40,910 nucleotides of DNA from an uncultured Candidatus Actinomarina sp. (GCA_902609285.1 CACLRL010000010.1:1-40910); one strand, 5' to 3'. Numbered from the stretch's first letter, positions 27,676-36,522 are shown. Notes: generated by a model from the sequence alone, not told the origin. Program-made: numbers and translations.

Positions 27676-27710
27676 TAATTGTATTCGATATATTAATTTT
27701 TATACAATTA
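27676..27710. promoter_or_regulatory. Mirror-image divergent promoter and possible operator
   Basis: Two perfect 9-base inverted arms, TAATTGTAT (27676-27684) and ATACAATTA (27702-27710), are separated by 17 bases. On the plus strand they give -35 TTGTAT (27679-27684), an 18-base spacer and -10 TACAAT (27703-27708), pointing at tRNA-Sec with a start near 27715. On the minus strand the same arms give -35 TTGTAT (27707-27702), 18 bases, and -10 TACAAT (27683-27678), pointing at the HTH gene with a start near 27671, two bases before its ATG. Each arm is thus the -35 of one promoter and the -10 of the other. The symmetry also suits binding by a dimeric HTH protein. Confidence 0.65.
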
Positions 27711-27721
27711 GTCTTATTTAT

Positions 27722-27813
27722 GGAGGTGAATGAGCGCCTGGTGGGCTCCACAGTCTTCAAAACTGTTGAAAGGCTGAAAAGTCTTTGGCGGGTTCGATTC
27801 CCGTCCACCTCCG
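27722..27813 (+). tRNA. selC: tRNA-Sec (selenocysteine), anticodon TCA
   Basis: The 92-nt gene folds as a bacterial selenocysteine tRNA. The acceptor strands GGAGGTGA and CCACCTCC form seven pairs plus an A-C at the eighth position. The D-arm is GAGC-GCCTGGTGG-GCTC. The anticodon arm ACAGT-CTTCAAA-ACTGT carries TCA. A long variable arm AAAGGCT-GAAA-AGTCTTT has seven pairs with one G-T. The T-arm GCGGG-TTCGATT-CCCGT follows and the discriminator is G. Length, long variable arm and UCA anticodon separate it from tRNA-Trp and from ordinary tRNA-Ser. UGA is used as a normal stop elsewhere in the window (ftsH, coxA), so this is recoding, not a changed code. selA, selB and selD are not in the window. 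Confidence 0.95.
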
Positions 27814-27861
27814 CTACTTTTATTTGTAAATAGATAAAATAAAATTAAAATTTATAAGTAG

Positions 27862-29187
27862 TTGAACGAAAGAAACAATCCAAATCAAGTAGATAAAAAA
27901 CTTCTTACAGTTTCTGATAGAGATATATTTGTTACCGTTCAAAAAGCTCTTTTAGTTGGAATAATTTTAAGAAATGAAACTAGGGCAGATAAAGAAGAGT
28001 CCCTTAAGGAATTAACTAACCTGGTCAAGACTGCTGGTTCAACTCCCTACATTGTTCAAACAAAACGAATAGACAAAATTGACCCCAAAACATTTATAGG
28101 TAAAGGTTCAATTAAAGAGCTTGAAGATATTTCAAAATCAAACGATATTGATGTTGTCGTTTTTGACTGTGAATTAACTCCTAATCAGCAAAAAGAACTA
28201 AGGGTTATTTTTCAATGTGATGTTGTCGATAGAACAGGTTTAATCCTAGATATATTTGCGCTGCACGCTCAATCGAAAGAAGCATCACTGCAGGTAGAGC
28301 TAGCGATGTCTGTATATTTAAAGCCACGGCTTGCAGGTCTTGGAAAAACATTAAACCAACAAGGTGGAGGAATTGGAACAAGAGGTCCTGGAGAAACTAA
28401 ATTAGAAACAGACAGCAGGTTGATTGATAACCGAATTAACAAATTAAAAAAGGGTTTAAAAAAAATCGAAAAACAGAGAAATGTACAATCAAGCTCGAGA
28501 GAGAGAAACAATATTCCCATGGTATCAATAGTTGGATATACAAATGCTGGTAAATCAACACTATTAAAAAAATTAACTAACTCAGATGCCTATGCAGCTG
28601 ATGAATTATTTGCCACTGTTGATTCTTTGCAGAGAGAGTTAAAAATTAAAGATGTGCAAGAACCAATTATTATTTCAGATACCGTTGGCTTTATACAAAA
28701 CCTGCCAACCACTTTAATTGAATCATTTAAGTCGACACTTATGGTTGCAACAAATGCTGATTTACTTGTTCATGTGGTTGATGCTGCAACCGCTCTACCT
28801 GAGATGCATATAAATACAGTTTCATCGATCCTTAAACAAATAGATGCAAAATCAAATGAAATCATGGTTTTTAATAAAATTGATAAGATAGACAAGGCAT
28901 CATTAAATAACTTAAAAGATACTTACCCGGAAGCTTTATTTGTTTCTTCTATAAAAGGAGAAGGGCTAATTGAATTAATAGAAAAAATTGCTGAAGAAAT
29001 TTATGGATCTACGACATTTCAAAGTTTTAAGGTTAATCCTTCAAAGCTTGATACTATTGCAAAATTTGGAAAAATCCTTAATGTAAAGAATGAATCAGAT
29101 TATCTAGTTTTAGAAGTAGAAATGAGAGAGAAATTAATTAACAGACTCGTTGAACTTAAAATTGTGGAAGAAAATTTAAATGCTTAA
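27862..29187 (+). CDS. hflX: Ribosome-associated GTPase HflX
   Basis: HflX binds the large ribosomal subunit and splits stalled ribosomes. The 441-residue protein starts at a TTG 48 bases after tRNA-Sec; no ATG gives a full N-terminal domain. The HflX-specific GGGIGTRGPGETKLETDSR (168-186) precedes a coiled linker. The GTPase domain has G1 GYTNAGKS (225-232), G2 in FATVDS, G3 DTVGF (273-277) and G4 NKID (338-341). It overlaps gnd by 8 bases and so begins a five-gene plus-strand operon. Confidence 0.94.
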   Translation: MNERNNPNQVDKKLLTVSDRDIFVTVQKALLVGIILRNETRADKEESLKELTNLVKTAGSTPYIVQTKRIDKIDPKTFIGKGSIKELEDISKSNDIDVVVFDCELTPNQQKELRVIFQCDVVDRTGLILDIFALHAQSKEASLQVELAMSVYLKPRLAGLGKTLNQQGGGIGTRGPGETKLETDSRLIDNRINKLKKGLKKIEKQRNVQSSSRERNNIPMVSIVGYTNAGKSTLLKKLTNSDAYAADELFATVDSLQRELKIKDVQEPIIISDTVGFIQNLPTTLIESFKSTLMVATNADLLVHVVDAATALPEMHINTVSSILKQIDAKSNEIMVFNKIDKIDKASLNNLKDTYPEALFVSSIKGEGLIELIEKIAEEIYGSTTFQSFKVNPSKLDTIAKFGKILNVKNESDYLVLEVEMREKLINRLVELKIVEENLNA

Positions 29188-30529
29188 AGAAATCGGATTA
29201 ATAGGTCTGGGTGTCATGGGTAAAAATATTGCTCTTAATCTATCAGATAATGGAGTAATCATAAAAGCATTTAATAATTCAGAAAAAAAACTAAATGATA
29301 TTAAAAAAGAATTTAAAAATGACTTTATTCCCTTTGATAACCTTGAGCAATTTGTAGAAAATTTAGAAAATCCCAAAACTATATTATTAATGGTTCCCTC
29401 AGGTCAAGCTACCAAAGAGGTAATAGAAAAATTAGTAAGTCTACTAGGAGAGGATGGGACGATTATTGATGGAGGCAATTCCTTCTATTTAGACAGTATT
29501 GAAAATGGAGAATATTTAAAAAAGAATTCTATCAACTTTATTGGTATGGGTGTATCCGGCGGTGAAGATGGTGCTCGCAATGGTCCAGCTTTGATGGTTG
29601 GTTCTGAAGCATCTATAGAAACATCTTTATTTAATACACTAAAAAATATCGCAGCTAAAGCTGAAGTTGAGTGCTTGGGAATATACCAGGGACCTGGAAC
29701 TGGTCACTTTATCAAAATGGTACATAACGGTATTGAATATGCTGAGATGCAGTCAATAGCGGAAATGTATTTGATACTAAAAAAATTAAATAAAACAAAT
29801 AAGGAAATATCTAACTTCTTTGCTTCTCAGTCAGAAAATAACAATTCATCATATTTAATTGAAATCACATCAAAAATTCTCCAAAAAAAAGATGGGGATG
29901 AATTTGTTATCGATCAAATAAAACCTATTGCTCAAAATAAAGGTACGGGAAGATTAACGATTCAAACATCATTAGATTTAGATGTATCCATTCCTTCTAT
30001 TTCGGCGGCTTACGATGCGCGCCTTCAAAGTAATAATCAGTACATTACAAAAACTAGCATGGAATCAATTGATGAGAATATATCAGATAAAAATTTGAGT
30101 GATGCATTATATTTTTCAAGAGTTTGTTCGATGATTCAAGGTTTAGAGTTGATTACAAAATTTAGTGAGAGCGAAAATCATGAAATATCAATTGTCGAAG
30201 TGTTAGAAAATTGGCGTGGAGGATGCATCATTAGATCTGACCTATTGTTGGATTTAAAAAAGGAATTTTCAGAAAATAATAGTTTTTATAGCTTAGATAA
30301 TATATTTAATAATTTACAACAAAATAGAGCAGCTATTAGCAAAGTTCTTCAAATAACAACAAAAAACAATATTCCGACACCTGTGTTGTCAGCGTCTTTT
30401 AACTGGTTTAATAATTTAACTTCTGTCGATAATCCATCAAATCTAATTCAGGCACAAAGAGACTTTTTCGGTCGACATAAAGTTCAAAAGGTCGACTCAT
30501 CCGCAGACATAAATATTGATTGGGATTAA
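29180..30529 (+). CDS. gnd: 6-phosphogluconate dehydrogenase, decarboxylating
   Basis: Gnd oxidises 6-phosphogluconate to ribulose 5-phosphate, CO2 and NADPH in the pentose phosphate pathway. The 449-residue protein has the dinucleotide motif GLIGLGVMGKN at the N-terminus, DGGNSFYLDS, GMGVSGGEDGARNGPALMVG and the catalytic KMVHNGIEYAEMQ (Lys and Asn-Glu proton donors). NKGTGRLT and ENWRGGCIIRS are in the helical domain. The C-terminus (RDFFGRHKVQKVDSSAD) is shorter than the usual 468-480 residues and keeps the Arg/His of the substrate tail. It starts inside hflX and ends 9 bases before the aminopeptidase gene. Confidence 0.95.
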   Translation: MLKEIGLIGLGVMGKNIALNLSDNGVIIKAFNNSEKKLNDIKKEFKNDFIPFDNLEQFVENLENPKTILLMVPSGQATKEVIEKLVSLLGEDGTIIDGGNSFYLDSIENGEYLKKNSINFIGMGVSGGEDGARNGPALMVGSEASIETSLFNTLKNIAAKAEVECLGIYQGPGTGHFIKMVHNGIEYAEMQSIAEMYLILKKLNKTNKEISNFFASQSENNNSSYLIEITSKILQKKDGDEFVIDQIKPIAQNKGTGRLTIQTSLDLDVSIPSISAAYDARLQSNNQYITKTSMESIDENISDKNLSDALYFSRVCSMIQGLELITKFSESENHEISIVEVLENWRGGCIIRSDLLLDLKKEFSENNSFYSLDNIFNNLQQNRAAISKVLQITTKNNIPTPVLSASFNWFNNLTSVDNPSNLIQAQRDFFGRHKVQKVDSSADINIDWD

Positions 30530-30538
30530 ATTAATCAA

Positions 30539-33058
30539 ATGAACAAAAAGAGACTACCACAATCTATTTATCCTATTAGATATGAAGTAGAGCTGGACGT
30601 CGATTTAGATAATTTCTCATACAACGGCAAAGAATTAATTGATATAGAGGTTGTAGAGAGCACTAATGAAATTGTTTTAAATTGTATTGGAATAGAAGTA
30701 ATAAGTGCAAAAATTCAAAACAACAAACAAGAAGTTTCATTGTCAATCATATATATAGAAGAAGACGAAAAGATAATTTTTCGATCGAAAGATACCTTAA
30801 GCAAGGGTCAATATAAATTATATTTAGAATTCAAATCAGTTATTACAGATGACCTAAAAGGTTTTTATAAAAGTAGCTATACATCACAAGATGGTGAAAA
30901 AAAATGGATCGCTACAACACAATTTGAACCTACGGCTGCTCGATCAGCTTTTCCCTGTTGGGATGAACCAGATTATAAAGCTGTATTTTCTATGACAATA
31001 ATTGCTGACAAAAAATATTTAAGAGTCAGTAATGAAATGGTTATTGAAGAAGAAGAAATAGAAAATAACAAAATTCGAACTAAATTCGCAGATTCTATGA
31101 AAATGTCATCGTATCTTGTTGCTTTTGTAATAGGTGACTTAGAAGCTACTTTTATTGGAAAATCTAAAACCACAGATATCCGGATCATACATAGGCCTGG
31201 ATTCTCACACCAAACTGGCTATGCGGGAAATGCGGCCATTAAACTCTTAGACTTTTTTGAGGACTATTACAACATCCCATATCCAGGAACAAAATTAGAC
31301 TTGATTGCTATTCCTGACTTTGCAATGGGGGCAATGGAAAATGTTGGAGCAGTAACTTTTAGGGAGAACTTGCTTTTATTTGATAAAGAAAAAGCAACAA
31401 GATCAGAGCTTGACCGATCAATAACTGTGATTGCTCATGAACTTGCTCATATGTGGTTTGGAGATTTAGTAACCATGAAATGGTGGGATGGAATATGGTT
31501 AAACGAAGCCTTTGCTAGCCTCATGGAAGTTATTGCATCATATAATACATATCCTGAATTCAAACAATGGAATGCGATGAATATGTCAAGAACAGCTGGT
31601 TTTTCAATTGACTCATTAGAAAATTCCCGACCAGTTGAGTTTGATGTTGAAACGCCTGACCAAGCGGAAGAGATGTTTGATGTTCTTACTTATGAAAAAG
31701 GCTCGACTGTTTTAAGAATGTTTCAAATGTTTATCGGTGAAGAAGCTTTTCGAAATGGAGTTGAGTCATATTTAAACAAATTTAAATTTGATAATACAAA
31801 CTCATCTGACTTATGGGACTCATTAAGTGAAGCGAGCAATCAACCACTGAATGAAATATTACCTTTCTGGATAAGAGAAAAAGGTTATCCTTTTTTACAA
31901 GTTGAGTGCTCAAATAATTCTTTAACTATTCAACAGAAACCATTTTTACTTAGAAATATAGATTCAAACAACATGAATACAAAACCGGTTCCTGTTCAAA
32001 TTAAGTTTCTTGATACGGAAAAAAGTGAAAAATTTTTATTAAGTGATAGCAAAAAAGTCCTAGATATAAAAAACTTAGGACAAATTCCACATGTTAATAG
32101 TGGCGGATGGGGATTCTTTCATACATTTTACGATGATGATGTTTTTGAAAAGATTCTTGAAAATTTTGATTCCCTTAGCGATCTTGAAAAATATAGATTA
32201 CTTGAAGATAAATGGATGCAATTTAAAAAAGCTCCTACGAAAATTAGTAATTTTTATAAATTCTTGTTGTATTTTAAGAGTGAAAAAGATGAAGATATTT
32301 GGATATATATGTCCTCAATAATATCGACGTTAGCAAATATTTTCAACAATGGAGATTCCGAAGATTTCAAAACATTTGTAAATGATTTGACTAAAGGTCT
32401 GCACGACGAACTCGGATTTGAAGTAGTGAAAAATGAGGAATTAGAAATTAAGGAAATAAGAGATACTATAAACAAATTAAGAGCTAAAAATTTAGATGAT
32501 GCCGAGTTTATAAAAAAATTTAGTGATATTTTTAAAGAAGACAAAATGGATTCTATATCTGAAGGAACATTTTTTAGCTCAATTCTTTACATATCTGCTC
32601 TTGATGAAACAAATAAGATTGAAACTTTTTTAGAAAAGTTTGAGAATGCTCCAACTCCTCAGATACAAGGAAGATATAGAGGAATTTTAGGTCAAGTAAG
32701 AGATGGGAATTCAGGGAAGAAAATTGTTGAATACATGCTGGATGGACGAATACGCGGAGCTGACTGCCCATATATATTGGCCTCAATGATAACAAACAAA
32801 TATATTGGAAAAGAGTCATGGGAAATCATTAAAGATAATTTTGAAGGTTTACTTGGTGTTATGCCTGATTGGACTGCTTCACGAATTTTAGATGCTCTTC
32901 CAAGCATATATGATGAAAAGTTTGCAATTGATATAAAAGCTTTTGTAAACAAAAACCCGCTTCCTTCCTCTGAAAAACGTGCAGCGCAAAAATTAGAAAG
33001 ATTGGAAGCTAACATAGAATTTATGGATAATTTAAAGGAAGTTAATTATGAAACCTAG
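30539..33058 (+). CDS. pepN: M1-family aminopeptidase (PepN-like)
   Basis: This 839-residue zinc aminopeptidase removes N-terminal residues from peptides in the cytosol. The exopeptidase motif GAMEN is at 264-268. The zinc motif HELAH is at 300-304, with the second Glu at 323 (HExxH-18-E) in WWDGIWLNEAFASLME. PTAARSAFPCWDEP and a conserved Tyr in LTYEKGS also match. The C-terminal ~370 residues are the ERAP1-like helical domain. No signal peptide is seen. Its last 11 bases overlap the LLM gene, for which it carries a good ribosome-binding site (AAGGAAG). Confidence 0.94.
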   Translation: MNKKRLPQSIYPIRYEVELDVDLDNFSYNGKELIDIEVVESTNEIVLNCIGIEVISAKIQNNKQEVSLSIIYIEEDEKIIFRSKDTLSKGQYKLYLEFKSVITDDLKGFYKSSYTSQDGEKKWIATTQFEPTAARSAFPCWDEPDYKAVFSMTIIADKKYLRVSNEMVIEEEEIENNKIRTKFADSMKMSSYLVAFVIGDLEATFIGKSKTTDIRIIHRPGFSHQTGYAGNAAIKLLDFFEDYYNIPYPGTKLDLIAIPDFAMGAMENVGAVTFRENLLLFDKEKATRSELDRSITVIAHELAHMWFGDLVTMKWWDGIWLNEAFASLMEVIASYNTYPEFKQWNAMNMSRTAGFSIDSLENSRPVEFDVETPDQAEEMFDVLTYEKGSTVLRMFQMFIGEEAFRNGVESYLNKFKFDNTNSSDLWDSLSEASNQPLNEILPFWIREKGYPFLQVECSNNSLTIQQKPFLLRNIDSNNMNTKPVPVQIKFLDTEKSEKFLLSDSKKVLDIKNLGQIPHVNSGGWGFFHTFYDDDVFEKILENFDSLSDLEKYRLLEDKWMQFKKAPTKISNFYKFLLYFKSEKDEDIWIYMSSIISTLANIFNNGDSEDFKTFVNDLTKGLHDELGFEVVKNEELEIKEIRDTINKLRAKNLDDAEFIKKFSDIFKEDKMDSISEGTFFSSILYISALDETNKIETFLEKFENAPTPQIQGRYRGILGQVRDGNSGKKIVEYMLDGRIRGADCPYILASMITNKYIGKESWEIIKDNFEGLLGVMPDWTASRILDALPSIYDEKFAIDIKAFVNKNPLPSSEKRAAQKLERLEANIEFMDNLKEVNYET

Positions 33059-33866
33059 AATTGCAGTATTTTTACATCCACAGCACGCAGAATATGATGA
33101 TATAAGGAATGCTGCTGTTGAAGCTGAAGAGCTTGGAGCAGATGTTCTTTATAATTGGGATCACTTCTATCCTCTATATAAAGAAGATGGCTCCCAGTGG
33201 GCAGAGGGTGAAAGAAGAGAAGGTAAACATTTTGAATGTTGGACAATGCTCGCAAGCTGGGCAGAGGTAACTGAAAACATAGAAATTGGACCGCTTGTAA
33301 CCTGTAACTCTTATAGAAATCCAGAATTGTTAACAGACATGGCAAGAACTGTTGATCATATTTCTAATGGACGATTGGTATTTGGCATCGGATCAGGATG
33401 GTTTGAACAAGATTATCAAGAGTATGGATATGAATTCGGGACACCTATATGGAGATTAAAAGAGCTTGAAAAATCACTAGAGAGAATTGAAAAAAGAATG
33501 AAAGAGCTTACCCCCCAACCAAAAAGAAAAATTCCAATTTTAATTGGTGGTGGTGGTGAAAAAGTGACATTACGTATTACAGCACAATATGCAGATGTCT
33601 GGCATGGATTTGCTACAAAAACTGAAGATCGATCAGGTATTGAAACAGTTGCTCATAAAAATAGTGTTCTAGACAACTGGTGCAAAGAAATTGGAAGAGA
33701 TCCATCAGAAATTGGAAGGTCTATTGGAATAGATCTTAAAAGAATTGACAAAGCAGATGAACTCCTAGAGGCTGGTGCTACCGAGATTACTCTGCCTTTG
33801 AATGGTCCAAACTATGATATGTCATTAGTTAAAGAGTGGATTGCCTGGAGAGACACCAAAGAGTAA
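33048..33866 (+). CDS. LLM-class oxidoreductase, probably F420-dependent
   Basis: The 272-residue protein is a luciferase-like TIM barrel. Features include an N-terminal IAVFLHPQHAEYDDIRNAAVEAEELGAD, NWDHFYPL, the central TVDHISNGRLVFGIGSGW and the C-terminal IPILIGGGGEKVTLRITAQYADVWHG, all typical of F420-dependent members abundant in Actinobacteria. The substrate is unknown. Cofactor F420 synthesis genes are not in the window, so FMN use is not excluded. It lies in an operon with pepN (11-base overlap) and the CaCA exchanger (6-base gap). Confidence 0.87.
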   Translation: MKPRIAVFLHPQHAEYDDIRNAAVEAEELGADVLYNWDHFYPLYKEDGSQWAEGERREGKHFECWTMLASWAEVTENIEIGPLVTCNSYRNPELLTDMARTVDHISNGRLVFGIGSGWFEQDYQEYGYEFGTPIWRLKELEKSLERIEKRMKELTPQPKRKIPILIGGGGEKVTLRITAQYADVWHGFATKTEDRSGIETVAHKNSVLDNWCKEIGRDPSEIGRSIGIDLKRIDKADELLEAGATEITLPLNGPNYDMSLVKEWIAWRDTKE

Positions 33867-33872
33867 ATCTTT

Positions 33873-34796
33873 ATGGACACTTTAATAATTTTTGGTGGCT
33901 TTCTCGTAGGGCTCATACTTTTAGTAAAAGGTGCTGATGAAATGGTTAAATCAGCAATTCAAATTGCTGTTAAATTTAAACTACCAAATTCAATCATAGG
34001 TGCAACTTTTATAGGTTTTGGTACATCTGCGCCTGAATTATTTGCAAGTACAGGTGCTGCAATAAATGGTGATCTTTCTTTGGGAATCGGAAATATCATT
34101 GGCTCAAATATTGCAAACTCACTTCTTGTTTTGGCTGTTTTATATTTGTTTATTGATAAAAGCTATCAAAAAAAAATAAATATCAATCAAATCAGTCCTG
34201 TCTGGATGATGATACTTACTACAATATTCGTCTCTACTTACATACTTACAAATCAGTTTCCATTTATCCTGGGAATTGTTCTTTTATCGTTAGTTGTCTT
34301 TGTAACTTACAAAATGGTAACTGAAGAGGCTGTCGACGAAGAAGAGCTTGTAACGGAAGAGCGAAACTTTATTTGGCTAAGAGGAGTGATTGCAATAGCC
34401 ACAACAATTTTTGGAAGTACATTAGTTGTTGATAATGCAATTGCAATAGCTGAGCTATTTAATATATCGTCACTTATTGTTGGAGTTACCATTATCGCTA
34501 TTGGGACAAGCCTTCCAGAGGTGGCAGGGGCAATTTCTGCTGCACGATTAAAAAAGCCAGATCTAGTTATGGGAAATGTTTTCGGCTCTAATCTTTTTAA
34601 CATTGGTCTTGTTGGTGGCTCAGCGATAATTATTGAACCTGGTGAGATCGCATCAAATATTGATTATCAAATGTTTTTAATGTATTTTGCTTCTTTTCTT
34701 GCAGTTCTTCTCACAAGATATGTAATTAAAAGAAATATAGTTTTAGGAGTTATATTTTTATTGATTTATTTTGGATTTATTTTTAGCTTATTTTAA
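33873..34796 (+). CDS. Na+/Ca2+ exchanger family protein (CaCA, YrbG-like)
   Basis: This 307-residue membrane protein has about ten helices and the two inverted alpha-repeats of the CaCA superfamily. The first contains GFGTSAPELFAS (48-59) and GNIIGSNIANSLLVL. The second contains IGTSLPEVAGAISA (210-223) and GNVFGSNLFNIGLV. The acidic loop EEAVDEEELVTEE (about 151-163) separates the halves. It probably exports Ca2+ in exchange for Na+ or H+. The last gene of the hflX operon, it overlaps convergent lgt-like gene by 9 bases. Confidence 0.92.
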   Translation: MDTLIIFGGFLVGLILLVKGADEMVKSAIQIAVKFKLPNSIIGATFIGFGTSAPELFASTGAAINGDLSLGIGNIIGSNIANSLLVLAVLYLFIDKSYQKKININQISPVWMMILTTIFVSTYILTNQFPFILGIVLLSLVVFVTYKMVTEEAVDEEELVTEERNFIWLRGVIAIATTIFGSTLVVDNAIAIAELFNISSLIVGVTIIAIGTSLPEVAGAISAARLKKPDLVMGNVFGSNLFNIGLVGGSAIIIEPGEIASNIDYQMFLMYFASFLAVLLTRYVIKRNIVLGVIFLLIYFGFIFSLF

Positions 34797-35612
34797 ACTT
34801 TTATTTTTTTGAAAATATAAGAAACCTAAAAAGGCTAAAAGTAATCCTCCAATTTGGTTCCATGTAAATGCACCAACCGTAGCGTCTCCCATTCCAAACC
34901 TTAAAGTATCTAAAATAGATCTTTGAACTCCATACCAAATAGCCCATAGGCCCATCCAAGACCCAGGACCAAATGTGAATCTCTTTTTTAAGTTCATAAA
35001 AATGAATAAGACAATTAGTGCTAAAAACATATCATACATAGCAACATGGTGAAAAGTGCCACATGACACAATTGGTTCAGCACATTCAAGTCCGTTATGT
35101 TGAGGTGCTAAATCATATCCTGGTTTGATTTCATAGCCTAGAAAAAAGTTTGTTTCACGTCCCAAATGTTCAACAATTGCTAGATCTCCTATTCTTCCAA
35201 TCACTGTTCCTAGAATCAATCCTGTCGAAGCATAATCTCCGTACCTCTTGAAACTTTCTTTTCCTATTATTTGAATTCTATAAAAAGCTGCAATAATTCC
35301 ACCAGCCATTCCTCCCATAATTGAATAACTTCCAGCTAGTGTGAAAATATCATCAAAGCCGTAGCCCGGTTCTCCAATGTGTGCTGGAATTGTAAAAAAT
35401 CTTGCTCCAAGAATTGCACCAAATATTGCCCATGTAAGTCCATCTGAAAATAGATCACCATTTGCCCCGTCTTTGTCTGCAAGCTTTATGGCGTGGTTTG
35501 CTCCAAAGTAAAATCCAATTGCGGCAAAAACCCCATGTAAGGAAAAGAATACGGGGCCAATTTTAGTAATTGGTATGGGTGGATAGGTTATTGATAAAAA
35601 AGAATCAATCAC
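34788..35612 (-). CDS. Prolipoprotein diacylglyceryl transferase (Lgt) homologue, divergent
   Basis: The 274-residue, roughly seven-helix protein has the overall Lgt plan (PPIPITKIGPVFFSLHGVFAAIG at the N-terminus, GARFF at 69-73). The Lgt signature GRxGNFxNxExxG reads GRIGDLAIVEHLG (139-151), and the HGG element corresponds to SIMGGMAGG (97-105), so a usual His is missing. Divergent Lgt-like proteins of this kind occur in Acidimicrobiia and other groups. It might still lipidate proteins, since subunit II encoded 1 kb away has a lipobox, but a different activity is possible. It starts with GTG directly after the ctaB stop (no gap). Confidence 0.7.
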   Translation of the reverse strand: MIDSFLSITYPPIPITKIGPVFFSLHGVFAAIGFYFGANHAIKLADKDGANGDLFSDGLTWAIFGAILGARFFTIPAHIGEPGYGFDDIFTLAGSYSIMGGMAGGIIAAFYRIQIIGKESFKRYGDYASTGLILGTVIGRIGDLAIVEHLGRETNFFLGYEIKPGYDLAPQHNGLECAEPIVSCGTFHHVAMYDMFLALIVLFIFMNLKKRFTFGPGSWMGLWAIWYGVQRSILDTLRFGMGDATVGAFTWNQIGGLLLAFLGFLYFQKNKSLK

Positions 35613-36494
35613 TTATATGCTCCTTAAAGTCCAAAGTACATCACCAACGATACTTATGAATATAACAGCCAAATAAGTATTAGAAAATACAAAATAGTTA
35701 ATTGGCTTAATCTTCTCCCTGTATAAATTAAATGACTTATGCATAAGATTTATTCCAAAAAGTATTGATACAATCAAGTACACCATGCCTAGTTGTAATA
35801 TTGGCGCTGCTACCAAAGAAATTAAAACAGTTGAACAGCTGTAGATAGCAATAAAGATGCAGGTTCTTTTGTAGCTTTCTTCATTTGGAAGCATAGGAAA
35901 TTGTGCATTTTTATAGTCCGATTTATTCTCGATAGATAAGGCCCAAAAATGAGCAGGTGTCCACATGAAAACTAAGAGAAACAAAACCCAAGGCCCTGTT
36001 TCAAGTTCAGAACCAGTTGCTGTCCAGCCAATTAAAACTGGAGCTGCACCCGAAGCTCCTCCAATTACAATATTTTGATTTGTCCTTGGTTTCAGAATAA
36101 GTGTGTAAATAAAAACATAAAAAAGGTTTGCGCTAAGAGCAATGAAAGCTGATAAGGGAGTTGCTAAAGTATATAAAATTATAAATCCAGACAAGCCACA
36201 AAAAACTGAGAAAATCACTCCATTTATTTTTGATATCTCCCCAGTTACAATTGGTCTATCGGCAGTTCTTTGCATTAGTTTGTCTGTTTCAACTTCAAAT
36301 ACTTGATTCATTACGTTTGCACTAATTGCTAATAGGGTTCCTCCTGACAGGGTGTAGATTACAAGTGATAAAGGTGGCATTCCGTAAATGGAAATTATCA
36401 TTGAGGGCACAGTTGTTACTAACAAAAGTTCAACCACTCTTAGTTTTGAAAGTTTGAGATACTTCTTAATAATTGAATGTTGATTAACTTTCAT
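35613..36494 (-). CDS. ctaB: Protoheme IX farnesyltransferase (heme O synthase)
   Basis: CtaB attaches a farnesyl group to heme B to form heme O, the substrate of CtaA. The UbiA-family protein has about nine helices. Its first Asp-rich motif reads NQVFEVETDKLMQRTADRP, with Glu in place of the usual first Asp residues. I use the second in-frame ATG (36494, MKVNQHSII), giving 293 residues. The first ATG at 36527 lies inside the -10 box of the promoter at 36523-36550, so it would not be transcribed. The product serves the oxidase encoded divergently. Confidence 0.92.
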   Translation of the reverse strand: MKVNQHSIIKKYLKLSKLRVVELLLVTTVPSMIISIYGMPPLSLVIYTLSGGTLLAISANVMNQVFEVETDKLMQRTADRPIVTGEISKINGVIFSVFCGLSGFIILYTLATPLSAFIALSANLFYVFIYTLILKPRTNQNIVIGGASGAAPVLIGWTATGSELETGPWVLFLLVFMWTPAHFWALSIENKSDYKNAQFPMLPNEESYKRTCIFIAIYSCSTVLISLVAAPILQLGMVYLIVSILFGINLMHKSFNLYREKIKPINYFVFSNTYLAVIFISIVGDVLWTLRSI

Positions 36495-36522
36495 ATTCTT
36501 ATAGTAATTATGCTTGCACTTT

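Noticed and set aside
27651-27833. Plus-strand frame of 60 codons over the tRNA-Sec gene
   Set aside because: It runs through a complete tRNA structure and a promoter region, so it is not a protein gene.
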